Source of the DNA: Paenibacillus glacialis
GTDB lineage: Bacteria; Bacillota; Bacilli; Paenibacillales; Paenibacillaceae
Length of the DNA stretch: 45,929 bases
Direction: 5' to 3'
Assembly: GCF_001637205.1 (NCBI RefSeq)
Contig: NZ_LVJH01000030.1
Location: 1 to 45,929 of the forward strand
Shown here: positions 33,173 through 42,091 of the stretch, piece by piece
Layout: each line of letters begins with the position of its first letter
Position numbering within the stretch: the first letter of the stretch is position 1
Made by a program: the position numbers and the translations under genes
Notes under the pieces: generated by a model
The model's input: only the letters and a program-made list of their open reading frames with translations
What the model was told of the DNA's origin: nothing
The model's database searches: none

Positions 33173-33948
33173 GATCTACTTGGATATTTTATCGAAAAGA
33201 AATGCTAGAGATGTCTCGAAGTTTTAAGCTTCTATGGATCCCCATTGTCTTTGCGATATTAGGAATCATGATGCCAATAACCAGCCTGTTTATGCCGGAA
33301 ATATTGGAGATGTCAGGAGGAGTCCCACCTGAGATGCTCTCATTATATGAGACTCCATCGTCAGCAATGGTGATGGTTCAAGTACTAAGCCAATATAGCA
33401 CAATGGGCGTTCTGATCCTCGTACTTTCATGCATGAATAGTGTATCGGGCGAACGCTACGGGGGAACTGCGGAGCTAATCATGGTAAAACCTATTTCGTC
33501 TTTCGCTATCATTATTGCCAAATGGTTAGCTCAATGCACACAGGTATTCATTGCCTTTGGTTTTGGATACATAGCGTCGTTCTACTATACCTATCAAATG
33601 ATTGGTCCTTTATCTTGGAAAAGTGGTTTAGCATCGTTTGGACTGTATGGTCTGTGGCTCATTTTAGGAATTACAATTGCACTTCTATTTAGTACAGTTC
33701 TGCGAGGAGCCGGAGCGGCTTTTGTCACATTAGCTATTCTAGCACTACTTTCTCTCTTGAATAGCCTTCTTCCTACTTGGTTTAGCTGGAGTCCAGCTCG
33801 TCTTACGGCTCTAGCTTCCGAGGTATTGGTTGGGAATCTTCTTTCTGTAACTTCCGTTGTTATATGCTGCTTGATTACCATAGGTATCATTGTTTTTTCT
33901 CTTCTTAGTGCAGCACGTCTCCTTCAGAAGCGAGTGCTCCCCAACTAA
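33169..33948 (+). CDS. yxlG: ABC transporter permease, YxlG type
   Basis: 259 aa with six predicted membrane segments. First segment at about 20-42, with an extracellular loop after it (PEILEMSGGVPPEMLSLYE). The motif NSVSGERYGGTAELIMVKPI near 90-110 is characteristic of ABC-2-type exporters (NatB-like), where it contacts the ATPase. It is the last gene of the sigY operon. The stretch after it up to 34037 contains no obvious strong terminator. Confidence 0.85.
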   Translation: MRSTWIFYRKEMLEMSRSFKLLWIPIVFAILGIMMPITSLFMPEILEMSGGVPPEMLSLYETPSSAMVMVQVLSQYSTMGVLILVLSCMNSVSGERYGGTAELIMVKPISSFAIIIAKWLAQCTQVFIAFGFGYIASFYYTYQMIGPLSWKSGLASFGLYGLWLILGITIALLFSTVLRGAGAAFVTLAILALLSLLNSLLPTWFSWSPARLTALASEVLVGNLLSVTSVVICCLITIGIIVFSLLSAARLLQKRVLPN

Positions 33949-34037
33949 CAAAGAGTCCATCTTAGTAGATACCGTAGACACCACTATGTTTTTTTAGTAG
34001 ACTATTGAGTATCTTATTGACATCTAGGAGGTAGACG

Positions 34038-34421
34038 ATGCTACTTATTGGGGAAAAAATTGTAATCGTCGATGACGCCTTTGAGCAGAATCTTCCGATC
34101 GGTGAATATGGTTATATTATTGCATATGACCGTAATCCCGATAATGCATTTGATTATGTCATTCGTGTACCGAAAGTTAATCGCAATTTTTTCGTGCCTA
34201 ATGATGATGTTGAGCTGGAAGAACGGCTCATGCAAGAGGAAGTAGAGCGTACAACACAAGAAGCGCTAATCGATTACGCATTGGCGACATATAATGAGGA
34301 GCTATTTCATCACGTGATGAACGGCGAACCAGAATCTGTTGAGGAAGACGAGATGATCTCGAGCGAGGTATTGTCCCAAGCAGAATTTATTAAACAGGTC
34401 AATCTTCGTGCATGGATATAA
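34038..34421 (+). CDS. Conserved-looking small protein of unknown function
   Basis: 127 aa. The first 60 residues (LLIGEKIVIVDDAFEQNLPI then GEYGYIIAYDRN, then FDYVIRVPKVNRNFFVPNDD) look like a small beta barrel that could bind nucleic acid or protein, similar to KOW/SH3-like modules. The rest is acidic and helical (LEERLMQEEVERTTQEALID). No membrane segment. Strong ribosome site TAGGAGGT 8 nt before ATG. Own terminator right after the stop. I cannot assign a family name. Confidence 0.75.
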   Translation: MLLIGEKIVIVDDAFEQNLPIGEYGYIIAYDRNPDNAFDYVIRVPKVNRNFFVPNDDVELEERLMQEEVERTTQEALIDYALATYNEELFHHVMNGEPESVEEDEMISSEVLSQAEFIKQVNLRAWI

Positions 34422-34449
34422 AAAGAGTCGGCTTATGCCGACTCTTTTT
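34420..34449 (+). terminator. Terminator after the 127-aa gene
   Basis: AAAAAGAGTCGGC pairs perfectly with GCCGACTCTTTTT around TTAT. The stem begins at the stop codon. Confidence 0.93.
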
Positions 34450-34491
34450 GCTGAACTCTACTAGAAGAATAAGGATCTTGGTTCCTTGAGA

Positions 34492-34520
34492 TTGAATTGT
34501 GAAAGGTTCTATCCTATAAT
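34492..34520 (+). promoter_or_regulatory. Sigma-A promoter of gatCAB
   Basis: -35 TTGAAT (34492-34497), 17-bp spacer, perfect -10 TATAAT (34515-34520), about 75 bp before gatC. Confidence 0.7.
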
Positions 34521-34594
34521 TATAAACATTATCCTGAGGGTTGAGGCTTTAATCCTGTACTACTTGAGAAAGAATAGGGAGGAATAGAAATTAC

Positions 34595-34882
34595 ATGAAT
34601 ATATCGACTCAAGATGTTCAACATGTAGCCAAGCTTGCGAGACTAAATCTGAGCTCGGAAGAAGAGCAGGTATTTACTGAGCAGTTGAATGCGATTCTAC
34701 AATATGCAGAGAAACTGGATGGATTGGATACGGAAGGCATAGAAGCTACAACACACGTGCTTCATCTTAGCAATGTCATGCGTGAGGATGTACAACGAGA
34801 GAGTCTTCCTACTGATAAAGTATTCGCTAATGCACCAGAGCATGAAGATGGACAATTTAAAGTTCCGGCAGTTTTAGAATAA
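34595..34882 (+). CDS. gatC: Aspartyl/glutamyl-tRNA amidotransferase subunit C
   Basis: 95 aa, the usual length. Family landmarks: DVQHVAKLARLNLSSEEEQ near the start and PLT/HVLHLSNVMREDVQRESL in the middle. GatC wraps around GatA and stabilises the GatCAB complex, which converts Glu-tRNA(Gln) to Gln-tRNA(Gln) (and Asp-tRNA(Asn) in some species). ATG start with AGGGAGG about 12 nt before. First gene of the gat operon; gatA starts 30 nt later. Confidence 0.95.
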   Translation: MNISTQDVQHVAKLARLNLSSEEEQVFTEQLNAILQYAEKLDGLDTEGIEATTHVLHLSNVMREDVQRESLPTDKVFANAPEHEDGQFKVPAVLE

Positions 34883-34912
34883 GAGTCTTATTATTGAAGG
34901 GAGGAATCACGG

Positions 34913-36370
34913 TTGAGCCTGTTTGATTATACATTGTCTGAAATACATAACAAGATGAATGACGGGGAATTGTCTCCTACCGATTTGGTGGATCAGGCAT
35001 TCAAGACGATCCATGAACGTGATAACCGTGTGGGGGCCTATCTTACGCTAGATGAAGAAAAGGCAAGAGCCACAGCACGTATTCTGGATGACGAACTGAT
35101 TGCAGGTGGAGAGCGAGGATTATTGTTCGGATTGCCTGTGGGCATTAAGGACAACATTGTGACCGAAGGTCTTCGTACCACTTGTGCAAGTCAGTTCCTC
35201 AGTAATTTTAATCCTGTATATGATGCTACTGTGACGAAGAAACTCCGTCATGCGCAATCTGTTATCCTTGGTAAGTTGAACATGGATGAGTTCGCTATGG
35301 GTGGATCTAATGAAAATTCAAGTTTTCATCCTGTTCGTAATCCGTGGAATCTAGACTATGTACCAGGAGGGTCTAGTGGAGGTTCCGCTGCTTCAGTGGC
35401 AGCAGGAGAAGCTTATTTCACGCTCGGTTCAGATACAGGAGGATCTATTCGTCAACCTGCATCGTATTGTGGTGTCGTCGGCTTAAAGCCAACATATGGT
35501 TTGGTATCACGTTTTGGTTTGGTAGCTTTTGCTTCCTCGCTAGATCAGATCGGACCTGTAACGAAAAACGTAGAAGATTCTGCTTATGTATTGCAGGCTA
35601 TTGCAGGTTATGATTCCATGGATTCAACTTCAGCTAATGTAGATATTCCTGATTACGTAAGTGCTTTAACTGGAGACGTTAAAGGACTCCGTATTGCAGT
35701 ACCTAAGGAGTATATTGGTGAAGGTGTGGACCCGGCCGTTAAAGAAAAGATTATGGATGCATTGAAAGTACTTGAGGGGCTAGGTGCCGTATGGGAAGAG
35801 GTTTCCTTGCCACATACTGAATACGCTGTAGCGACCTACTACTTGCTTGCATCATCTGAAGCTTCTTCCAACTTGGCACGATTTGATGGTGTACGATATG
35901 GCGTTCGTGCGGACAACCCAGCGAACCTTCTCGATTTGTACCATGAATCTCGTAGTCAAGGGTTCGGTCCAGAAGTTAAACGTCGTATCATGCTTGGTAC
36001 GTATGCGTTAAGTTCTGGTTATTATGATGCCTATTATTTAAAAGCACAGAAAGTTCGTACATTGATCAAACGTGATTTCGATCAAGTATTTGAGAAATAT
36101 GATATTATCATCGGACCAACTGCACCAACTACAGCCTTTAAACTAGGGTCACAAGTAGACAATCCATTAACGATGTATCTGAATGATATTCTTACCATTC
36201 CAGTAAGTCTTGCAGGCGTGCCTGCGATAAGCATCCCATGTGGGTTAGCAGACGGACTCCCAGTGGGTATGCAAATTATAGGTAAATCATTTGATGAATC
36301 TACTGTATTGCGTGTAGCGCATGCTTTCGAACAACACACCGATCATCATACGAAACGACCTAACGTGTAA
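34913..36370 (+). CDS. gatA: Aspartyl/glutamyl-tRNA amidotransferase subunit A
   Basis: 485 aa. The Ser-cisSer-Lys catalytic triad is intact and at the standard numbering: Lys79 (LPVGIKDN), Ser154 ([10 protein letters not shown]) and Ser178 ([12 protein letters not shown]). GatA releases ammonia from glutamine and channels it to GatB. TTG start at 34913 preceded by GGGAGG. Seven bases after its stop lies repeat family B copy 2, so the normally tight gatA-gatB junction is here 122 bp long. Confidence 0.96.
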   Translation: MSLFDYTLSEIHNKMNDGELSPTDLVDQAFKTIHERDNRVGAYLTLDEEKARATARILDDELIAGGERGLLFGLPVGIKDNIVTEGLRTTCASQFLSNFNPVYDATVTKKLRHAQSVILGKLNMDEFAMGGSNENSSFHPVRNPWNLDYVPGGSSGGSAASVAAGEAYFTLGSDTGGSIRQPASYCGVVGLKPTYGLVSRFGLVAFASSLDQIGPVTKNVEDSAYVLQAIAGYDSMDSTSANVDIPDYVSALTGDVKGLRIAVPKEYIGEGVDPAVKEKIMDALKVLEGLGAVWEEVSLPHTEYAVATYYLLASSEASSNLARFDGVRYGVRADNPANLLDLYHESRSQGFGPEVKRRIMLGTYALSSGYYDAYYLKAQKVRTLIKRDFDQVFEKYDIIIGPTAPTTAFKLGSQVDNPLTMYLNDILTIPVSLAGVPAISIPCGLADGLPVGMQIIGKSFDESTVLRVAHAFEQHTDHHTKRPNV

Positions 36371-36376
36371 CGTTCT

Positions 36377-36468
36377 ATATAGATTGAACTAAAGTTTACA
36401 TTTCCCATATTCTATAGATTCAAGTGTATCTCATGAATATGAGAGTTCGTCTTTAGTTCATTCTATCT
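36377..36468. repeat. Repeat family B, copy 2 (92 bp), inside the gatCAB operon
   Basis: Left arm ATATAGATTGAACTAAAG (36377-36394) is identical to copy 1. Right arm 36451-36468 differs from a perfect complement at two of 18 positions. Reversed, its interior begins ACGAACTCTCATATTCATGA, matching the left interior of copy 1 (ACGAACCCCTATATTCATGA) at most positions, so the two copies lie in opposite orientation. It separates gatA from gatB and could fold into a hairpin in the polycistronic RNA. Confidence 0.75.
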
Positions 36469-36492
36469 AGGTAGAAGAGGAGGGAATAAGGC

Positions 36493-37932
36493 GTGTCTAC
36501 ATCCAAATATGAAACAGTCATTGGACTGGAAGTCCATGTCGAGCTACATACGAATTCCAAAATTTTCTGTGGCTGCTCGACTGAATTCGGAGCACCACCG
36601 AACACCCATACTTGTCCTATCTGCCTTGGGCATCCCGGCGTATTACCGGTTCTGAATCGCCAAGCAGTGGACTATGCTATGAAAGCAGCGATGGCACTTA
36701 ATTGTACCATTGGAGACAGAAGTAAATTTGATCGCAAGAACTATTTCTACCCCGATTCACCCAAAGCATATCAAATATCTCAGTTCGACCAACCCATTGG
36801 TGAACATGGCTGGATTGATATAGAAGTGAACGGTGAGACGAAGAGAATTGGTATTACTCGTCTTCATTTAGAAGAGGATGCGGGCAAACTGACACATGTC
36901 GACGGTGGATATGCTTCTTTGGTGGACTTTAACCGCGTAGGTACACCTCTTGTAGAGATCGTATCTGAACCAGAACTTTCTTCACCGGAAGAAGCTCGTG
37001 CATACCTCGAGAAAATCAGAGCCATTATGCAGTATTGTGAAGTGTCAGATGTGAAGATGGAAGAGGGTTCACTTCGTTGCGATGCCAATATCAGTCTTCG
37101 TCCTTACGGACAGAAGGAATTTGGCACAAGAGCAGAGTTGAAGAACATGAACTCTTTCCGTGGTGTACAGAAGGGCATGGAATACGAAGAATACCGCCAA
37201 GCTGAAATCTTGGATGACGGTGGAGTGGTAGTGCAGGAAACAAGACGTTGGGATGATGGACAAGGGAAGACAATTAGCATGCGCGGTAAAGAACAAGCTC
37301 ATGATTATCGCTATTTCCCGGATCCAGATCTTGTGACGTTACATATTGATGATGCTTGGAAACAGCGTATACGTGCATCTATTCCTGAATTACCAGATGC
37401 TCGTAAAGAACGATACAGCACTCAATATGGCCTGCCGAGTTATGATGCAGCTGTCATTACCGCATCCAAACCACTTGCAGATCTCTTCGAGGAGAGCTTG
37501 AAGTATACGAGTGATGCCAAAGCCGTATCGAACTGGATTATGGGTGATCTGTTAGGATATCTAAACAGCAGCAACCTAGAATTATCTGAGGTGAAGGTTT
37601 CTGGACAGGGACTTGGTGAGATGATCGGTCTCATTGAGAAGGGAACGATCAGTAATAAAATTGCTAAGACGGTATTTAAAGAAATGCTTGAAAGTGGGAA
37701 GCTACCACAGCAAATCGTTGAGGAACAAGGTCTAGTACAGATCAGTGACGAAGGAGCGATCCTTAGCATCGTGGAGCAGGTTGTGTCTGCTAACCCTCAA
37801 TCGGTTGAAGATTATAATGCAGGTAAGCAGAAGGCGATTGGGTTCCTTGTAGGTCAAGTTATGAAAGAAAGCAAGGGGAAAGCGAATCCAGCGCTGGCAA
37901 ATAAATTGCTTGTTGAAGTTCTAAGCCGCTAA
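36493..37932 (+). CDS. gatB: Aspartyl/glutamyl-tRNA amidotransferase subunit B
   Basis: 479 aa. N-terminal GatB/E domain begins [21 protein letters not shown] zinc site is formed by CGC at about 27-29 with CPIC at about 41-44 ([16 protein letters not shown]). Other landmarks are [29 protein letters not shown] and [11 protein letters not shown]. The C-terminal YqeY-like tail binds the tRNA. GatB holds the mischarged tRNA and performs the kinase and transamidation steps. GTG start at 36493 behind AGAGGAGGG, so it has its own strong ribosome site despite the element inserted upstream. Confidence 0.96.
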   Translation: MSTSKYETVIGLEVHVELHTNSKIFCGCSTEFGAPPNTHTCPICLGHPGVLPVLNRQAVDYAMKAAMALNCTIGDRSKFDRKNYFYPDSPKAYQISQFDQPIGEHGWIDIEVNGETKRIGITRLHLEEDAGKLTHVDGGYASLVDFNRVGTPLVEIVSEPELSSPEEARAYLEKIRAIMQYCEVSDVKMEEGSLRCDANISLRPYGQKEFGTRAELKNMNSFRGVQKGMEYEEYRQAEILDDGGVVVQETRRWDDGQGKTISMRGKEQAHDYRYFPDPDLVTLHIDDAWKQRIRASIPELPDARKERYSTQYGLPSYDAAVITASKPLADLFEESLKYTSDAKAVSNWIMGDLLGYLNSSNLELSEVKVSGQGLGEMIGLIEKGTISNKIAKTVFKEMLESGKLPQQIVEEQGLVQISDEGAILSIVEQVVSANPQSVEDYNAGKQKAIGFLVGQVMKESKGKANPALANKLLVEVLSR

Positions 37933-37940
37933 GGCTATTA

Positions 37941-37968
37941 GGGGCTTGTCGATGCAGACAGGCCCTTT
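37941..37968 (+). terminator. Probable terminator after gatB
   Basis: GGGGCTTGTC pairs with GACAGGCCC (one bulge, one G-T pair) around GATGCA, followed by a short TTTAGT. Confidence 0.6.
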
Positions 37969-37973
37969 AGTCT

Positions 37974-38062
37974 AAATATAAGAAATTTGATACGCTACTT
38001 CTTATATTTCCTAAAAGACGGATACCCGCCCTTAAGGGACGGTGTAGCCGTTTCTTCTTGTA
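37974..38062 (+). repeat. Repeat family A, copy 1 (89 nt)
   Basis: AAATATAAGAAA at the 5' end pairs with TTTCTTATATTT-type sequence (38000-38010). A second hairpin follows (GACGG...CCGTT enclosing CCCGCCCTTAAGGGACGG), ending GCCGTTTCTTCTTGTA. It is shorter than the other copies because the loop of hairpin 1 lacks about 14 nt. It lies 5 nt after the gatB terminator. Confidence 0.75.
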
Positions 38063-38107
38063 TAAATGGGCAGGTAGGTATCAGGTCATTGGAATGGAGA
38101 ATGATAA

Positions 38108-38566
38108 ATGATCATAGAACTTTTATTAGATCATGAAGATACGGTGCATCAAATATGGCGTCTGCAGCAAGTGGCTTACCGACTTGAAGCTGAAAGAATT
38201 GGATTCAGTGATATCCCTCCATTGTTGGATACCTATGAGACACTTAGTCAGTGTGGAGAGAGATTTTTTGGTGAAGTGGATGAGGATGGGGAACTACAAG
38301 GAGCAATAGCCATCATTAGTGAGACCGCTGGAACAATGACGATTACTCGGATGATGGTCCAACCCGCTTGTTTTCGCAAGGGTATTGCTGGCAGGTTAAT
38401 TCAGCACGTGTTAGATTATCATGTGGATACCCCGTTATTTATTGTATCAACAGGCACACGTAATGTTCCTGCGTTTACACTGTATCTGAAATTTGGATTT
38501 ATTCCCTTTGATACTTATGAAGTAGCGCCAGAGATTGAATTGACCACATTTCATAGACATCAATAA
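38108..38566 (+). CDS. GNAT-family N-acetyltransferase
   Basis: 152 aa. The acetyl-CoA-binding motif A is readable as MMVQPACFRKGIAGRLIQHV (Q/RxxGxG/A pattern with RKGIAG), preceded by the beta-4 strand (GTMTITR). The C-terminal segment NVPAFTLYLKFGFIPFDTY is the usual motif B with the LYxKxGF sequence. The acceptor substrate is unknown. No clear strong ribosome site upstream (GGAATGGAGA). It lies between repeat A copy 1 and the MgtC gene. Confidence 0.85.
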   Translation: MIIELLLDHEDTVHQIWRLQQVAYRLEAERIGFSDIPPLLDTYETLSQCGERFFGEVDEDGELQGAIAIISETAGTMTITRMMVQPACFRKGIAGRLIQHVLDYHVDTPLFIVSTGTRNVPAFTLYLKFGFIPFDTYEVAPEIELTTFHRHQ

Positions 38567-38622
38567 CAACGATTAACAACGTGAATAACTAACAGTTCTT
38601 GATTACTTAAAGGGGGTGCAGT

Positions 38623-39336
38623 GTGCATAATCCATGGCTGATCGATGATCTGCATATTCTAATACGTTTATTACTGTCAATGTTGTTAGGCGGACTCATC
38701 GGGTTGGAGAGAGAAAGCTCGAATCGTGCAGCAGGACTTCGTACACACATTTTGGTGTGCTTGGGGTCTTCTCTGATTATGATGCTCTCTATTTATGGAT
38801 TCGCAGAATTTGCGAATGAAATGAATATTCGAATGGATCCGGCACGTCTTGCATCAGCAGTTATTACAGGTATTGGATTTCTAGGGGCAGGGACGATTCT
38901 GTTTACAGGGAAATCGATTACAGGGCTAACGACTGCTGCTTCGCTCTGGGTTGTAGCAGCATTGGGACTTTCGGTGGGTGCAGGGTTCAATTTTGCGGCT
39001 ATTGCGACAACCCTCTTAATTCTGTTGACCTTGGTCTTATTTAATAAGCTTGAACAGCGATATATTAAGGGGAATAAACTACATTTAGTCACGATCCACG
39101 CGACGAATGCTCCTGGATTTCTTGATGATGTTTCCGATTTATTTAAAGAAGAGGGCTTTACGATTAAGAAATGTATAGTGAACGAACGTAATGTTAATCC
39201 ATATGGGGAACTTCAGCCTCCACAGACGACTATTGAACTCACGATGCATGTATTAATCAAACGAACGTTTGATCCGATTTATGTGTCATCGAAAGTTCGG
39301 GGGTTAGAAGGAGTAACGATGATATCCTTGGAATGA
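38623..39336 (+). CDS. MgtC/SapB family membrane protein
   Basis: 237 aa. Five or so membrane segments in the first 150 residues with family motif LLGGLIGLERESSNRAAGLRT (positions about 21-41) and GIGFLGAGTILF. A cytoplasmic ACT-like domain forms the rest (LVTIHATNAPGFLDDVSDLF). MgtC-type proteins modulate ATP synthase or cation transport in enteric pathogens; many Gram-positive members have only a putative Mg2+ link. GTG start at 38623 behind AAAGGGGGTG. No magnesium riboswitch is visible upstream. It ends at a terminator abutting repeat A copy 2. Confidence 0.88.
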   Translation: MHNPWLIDDLHILIRLLLSMLLGGLIGLERESSNRAAGLRTHILVCLGSSLIMMLSIYGFAEFANEMNIRMDPARLASAVITGIGFLGAGTILFTGKSITGLTTAASLWVVAALGLSVGAGFNFAAIATTLLILLTLVLFNKLEQRYIKGNKLHLVTIHATNAPGFLDDVSDLFKEEGFTIKKCIVNERNVNPYGELQPPQTTIELTMHVLIKRTFDPIYVSSKVRGLEGVTMISLE

Positions 39337-39351
39337 ATCGATTCCTTTACG

Positions 39352-39389
39352 AAAAAGGGTACTTTCCAAGATGAAAGTGCCCTTTTTTT
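39352..39389 (+). terminator. Terminator after the mgtC-like gene
   Basis: AAAAAGGGTACTTT pairs with AAAGTGCCCTTTTT (one mismatch) with a long T run; the next base begins repeat A copy 2. Confidence 0.88.
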
Positions 39390-39492
39390 AAATATAAGAA
39401 AGTATAAGTTTCACTTGATACGCTATTCCTTATATTTCCGCGTAAAACGGGTGACGTCCTTTGGAGAAGGACGGCGCAGCCGTTTCTACTTG
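39390..39492 (+). repeat. Repeat family A, copy 2 (103 nt)
   Basis: Hairpin 1: AAATATAAG/CTTATATTT (9 bp, perfect) with an inner GTAT/ATAC and AAGT/ACTT. Hairpin 2: outer AAACGG/CCGTTT and inner CGTCCTT/AAGGACG. It ends GCCGTTTCTACTTG. It starts directly after the T run of a terminator. Confidence 0.8.
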
Positions 39493-39610
39493 GTTTGTCG
39501 ATAAATACAGTACCCAATTGTTTACCAGTTACTAAACTTCCGTAATGGGGTATTATCTTAATTATCTTAATAATCTTAAGCAACGGTCAAGGTAAAGGAG
39601 GGGATATGAG

Positions 39611-40213
39611 ATGAGCCTCTTGCAACAACAATCATCCACCAATAAGGAAGAAATACAACAACGTAAACAGCGTACAAGAAGATTTTTTACTCGTAAACGT
39701 AAGTTTATAGCGGGATTATTTGCAGCACTTTTACCTGGGTTAGGACATATCTATTTGGGATTATTTAAAAAGGGGATCTCATTCCTATTTATACTAATCC
39801 TAGACGGCTCAGCAATGTTATATTTTTCATCCAATGGAATGCATATTAATGTACCCTTTTTAATTCTTTTAGGACTAATGATTCCAGTTACTTATTTCTA
39901 CAACTTATACGATGTACTTCAAGCGGCAGACTATAGGATTACTCTTCGTGATAAGGAACCAGATTTGATTCATGCCCCCTTACGAAATCGTCACAATCCT
40001 TTTGCTGGTGAAGGGAGCATTTCCTTCGGTATTTTACTTGTTGTTGGGGGGATGTTGTTGATATTATTCCACCAAAAACCTGCTTGGTTAGAACAATATA
40101 TTGAACTTTATGGACAGTTTACGGTTGCCATTGGATTGGTACTTGTAGGTTTGGGACTTTTGATTCGAGAAAAGGTAATGCAGCGAGGTTCGAATACACA
40201 TGGGGAGGGATAA
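39611..40213 (+). CDS. Multi-pass membrane protein with TM2-like N-terminal motif
   Basis: 200 aa. A basic cytoplasmic start (residues 1-32, many Arg/Lys/Gln) precedes about five membrane segments. FIAGLFAALLPGLGHIYLGL followed by FKKGISFL is the TM2/DUF-type motif of membrane proteins that lie beside sensor-like genes; YNLYDVLQAADY follows the third helix. Function unknown. ATG start behind AAGGAGGGG. It is followed 2 nt later by the LiaF-like/DUF4097 gene, so the two form an operon and probably work together at the envelope. Confidence 0.75.
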   Translation: MSLLQQQSSTNKEEIQQRKQRTRRFFTRKRKFIAGLFAALLPGLGHIYLGLFKKGISFLFILILDGSAMLYFSSNGMHINVPFLILLGLMIPVTYFYNLYDVLQAADYRITLRDKEPDLIHAPLRNRHNPFAGEGSISFGILLVVGGMLLILFHQKPAWLEQYIELYGQFTVAIGLVLVGLGLLIREKVMQRGSNTHGEG

Positions 40214-40215
40214 GG

Positions 40216-41484
40216 ATGAATAGCAAACACAAAATTCGCGTGGGACGGTATACAGCAGCACTTTTGTTAATGGCAACAGGGATTCTGTTAATCATAGATG
40301 AAGTGCAAGGAAGTGAATATATGCTTCTATTGCTTAAATGGTGGCCTCTGTTGGCGATTATGTGGGGACTTGAATCCATTCTTATCTACTGGTTTAGGCG
40401 GCATGAAAGAGGTATTAGGTCTAGACTTCGGCTCGATATAAAGGGTCTATCATTGTCTATTATTCTGAGCGCCAGTGTATTCATTGTGACTCAGCAAGAG
40501 CACTATTTATATCTGTGGAATAAAGTGAGTTTAAATCTGACTGCATCTTCCGTAGATTTTAGTGAGCAGGAAGGTAGAAGTTTTAATAAAGAAGTTCAAG
40601 AGATCCCGGTCTCCTTTGACAGTGAGAATATCGTTATAAATAATATCAATGGGGATATTATGTTACATCGTGAAGCTATTGATAATATACAGATTTCAAC
40701 CGAAATATGGGTGGATCAGATTACAGGCCCTGAAAGGGAAGCCATAGTCGAACAGTCATTACTTGAGATTAGTGAAGGAACGACGATCAATATCGCAACT
40801 ATAGCTAAAGCTTATGGACAGTCTGGTAAACGTCAACCTCGGATGAATCTTAACATCGCGCTTCCAGAGAATAGACGTTTTAATTTAGATGTACGAACGA
40901 TGAATGGGAATATCAAACTGAAGAATATAAATGCAATAGAGAATATTTCATTGGAAAGTGCCAATGGAAAGATAGAATTAGACAATGTACTAGGAAACGT
41001 CAAGGGTAAAACATTAAATGGTAGCGTTCGAATTATTAATCTTGAAGGTAACGCGGATATTATTTCCAGTCAAGGGAATATGGAGGCTACGGATACATCG
41101 GGTACACTAAAATTGTTGACTCAAGTAGGAAATATCTCTGTCGTTCGTGCACGTAGTGATGTTGATATCAGAACGAAGAATGGGGATATCTATGTGAGCC
41201 AATCCCAAATGAATCTCAAAGCGGAATCACTTAATGGAGGTATTACTGTGTATGCCTACCAAATCGGTGGAGACTGGGATATTTATAGTGCGGTGGGAGT
41301 TATGTCTTTGTACTTGCCGTTGGAAGCGAATTATAAGCTGAATGGTACGATTGCTTATGGTGATATTCAAACGACTATACCTGCATTTACAATTGTAAAT
41401 AAAACCATTTTAGGAACAATTGGAGAGGGTGATTATTCCATACGAGTGGAAGGGAATAGCGATCTATTTGTAAATTCTCTCTAA
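40216..41484 (+). CDS. LiaF-like/DUF4097 envelope protein
   Basis: 422 aa. Three hydrophobic segments at about 13-30, 36-56 and 75-92; the first two (YTAALLLMATGILLIIDEV, LLKWWPLLAIMWGLESILIY) are the DUF5668 pair found in LiaF/LiaI-type proteins. Residues about 140-420 form a repetitive outer beta-helix of the DUF4097 type, with units of about 19-20 residues built on N/G-G-x-I (MNGNIKLKN, ANGKIELDN, LNGSVRII, KNGDIYVSQ, LNGGITVY). Such proteins often occur with envelope-stress regulators. Partner operon gene lies 2 nt upstream. Exact role unknown; scaffold or sensor is plausible. Confidence 0.8.
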   Translation: MNSKHKIRVGRYTAALLLMATGILLIIDEVQGSEYMLLLLKWWPLLAIMWGLESILIYWFRRHERGIRSRLRLDIKGLSLSIILSASVFIVTQQEHYLYLWNKVSLNLTASSVDFSEQEGRSFNKEVQEIPVSFDSENIVINNINGDIMLHREAIDNIQISTEIWVDQITGPEREAIVEQSLLEISEGTTINIATIAKAYGQSGKRQPRMNLNIALPENRRFNLDVRTMNGNIKLKNINAIENISLESANGKIELDNVLGNVKGKTLNGSVRIINLEGNADIISSQGNMEATDTSGTLKLLTQVGNISVVRARSDVDIRTKNGDIYVSQSQMNLKAESLNGGITVYAYQIGGDWDIYSAVGVMSLYLPLEANYKLNGTIAYGDIQTTIPAFTIVNKTILGTIGEGDYSIRVEGNSDLFVNSL

Positions 41485-41523
41485 AATAGTGCTCTTCATA
41501 GGTTTGATGAGATTTGCAGTACA

Positions 41524-41553
41524 TTGACAATTATCAGATAATAACCGTAATAT
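41524..41553 (+). promoter_or_regulatory. perR promoter
   Basis: -35 TTGACA (41524-41529), 18-bp spacer, -10 TAATAT (41548-41553). The Per box below overlaps the -10. Confidence 0.6.
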
Positions 41554-41564
41554 AATAATAATGA
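41550..41564. promoter_or_regulatory. Per box overlapping the perR promoter
   Basis: ATATAATAATAATGA matches the PerR consensus TTATAATNATTATAA at 11 of 14 defined positions. Its position over the -10/+1 region predicts autorepression by PerR, as known for B. subtilis perR. Confidence 0.6.
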
Positions 41565-41602
41565 TACTAATCTAGATGATTTTATAAAAGGTGGCGGGAT
41601 AG

Positions 41603-42028
41603 ATGGGAACGCGAGTCCAACATGCATTGGAACAACTAAAAACGACCGGTGTCCGGATCACACCCCAACGTCATGCCATTTTAGACTACTTAATGGAATC
41701 CATGACTCATCCTACAGCAGATGAGATATATCGTGCATTAGAACCAAGGTTCCCAAGCATGAGCGTTGCGACAGTTTACAATAATTTAAAGATGTTTACT
41801 GAAGCTGGGATGGTTCATGAATTAACATATGGCGATTCATCAAGTCGTTTTGACGCGAACGTGTCGGAGCATTACCATGTCATTTGTGAAGAGTGCGGTA
41901 AAATTGAAGATTTCATGTATCCGTCTTTAGTTGACGTTGAGCGCGTAGCGGAAGAGGCTACAGGCTACCAAGTAAAGGGTTTAAGGATGGAACTTTACGG
42001 AGTCTGTGACACATGTAAGAAAGATTAA
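41603..42028 (+). CDS. perR: Peroxide-responsive repressor PerR (Fur family)
   Basis: 141 aa. DNA-binding winged helix over residues 1-82 ([28 protein letters not shown]). The peroxide-sensing regulatory metal site can be read as His36, Asp84, His90, His92, Asp103, each one lower than in B. subtilis PerR (37, 85, 91, 93, 104). Asp at position 84 and 103 is what separates PerR from Fur and Zur. The structural zinc is held by CEEC (95, 98) and CDTC (135, 138). Fe-bound PerR represses catalase, Dps and related genes and is inactivated by H2O2-driven His oxidation. ATG behind AGGTGGCGGG. perR is followed at a distance by ygzB and ygxA, as in B. subtilis. Confidence 0.93.
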   Translation: MGTRVQHALEQLKTTGVRITPQRHAILDYLMESMTHPTADEIYRALEPRFPSMSVATVYNNLKMFTEAGMVHELTYGDSSSRFDANVSEHYHVICEECGKIEDFMYPSLVDVERVAEEATGYQVKGLRMELYGVCDTCKKD

Positions 42029-42044
42029 GCCGATACACAGCGTC

Positions 42045-42090
42045 ATAAAACATGTGATTCCTAGCAGGATTCTTCATGTTTTATTTTTTT
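42045..42090 (+). terminator. Terminator after perR
   Basis: ATAAAACATG pairs with CATGTTTTAT, with CCT/AGG inside, followed by TTTTTTT. The T run abuts repeat A copy 3. Confidence 0.85.
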
Positions 42091-42091
42091 T

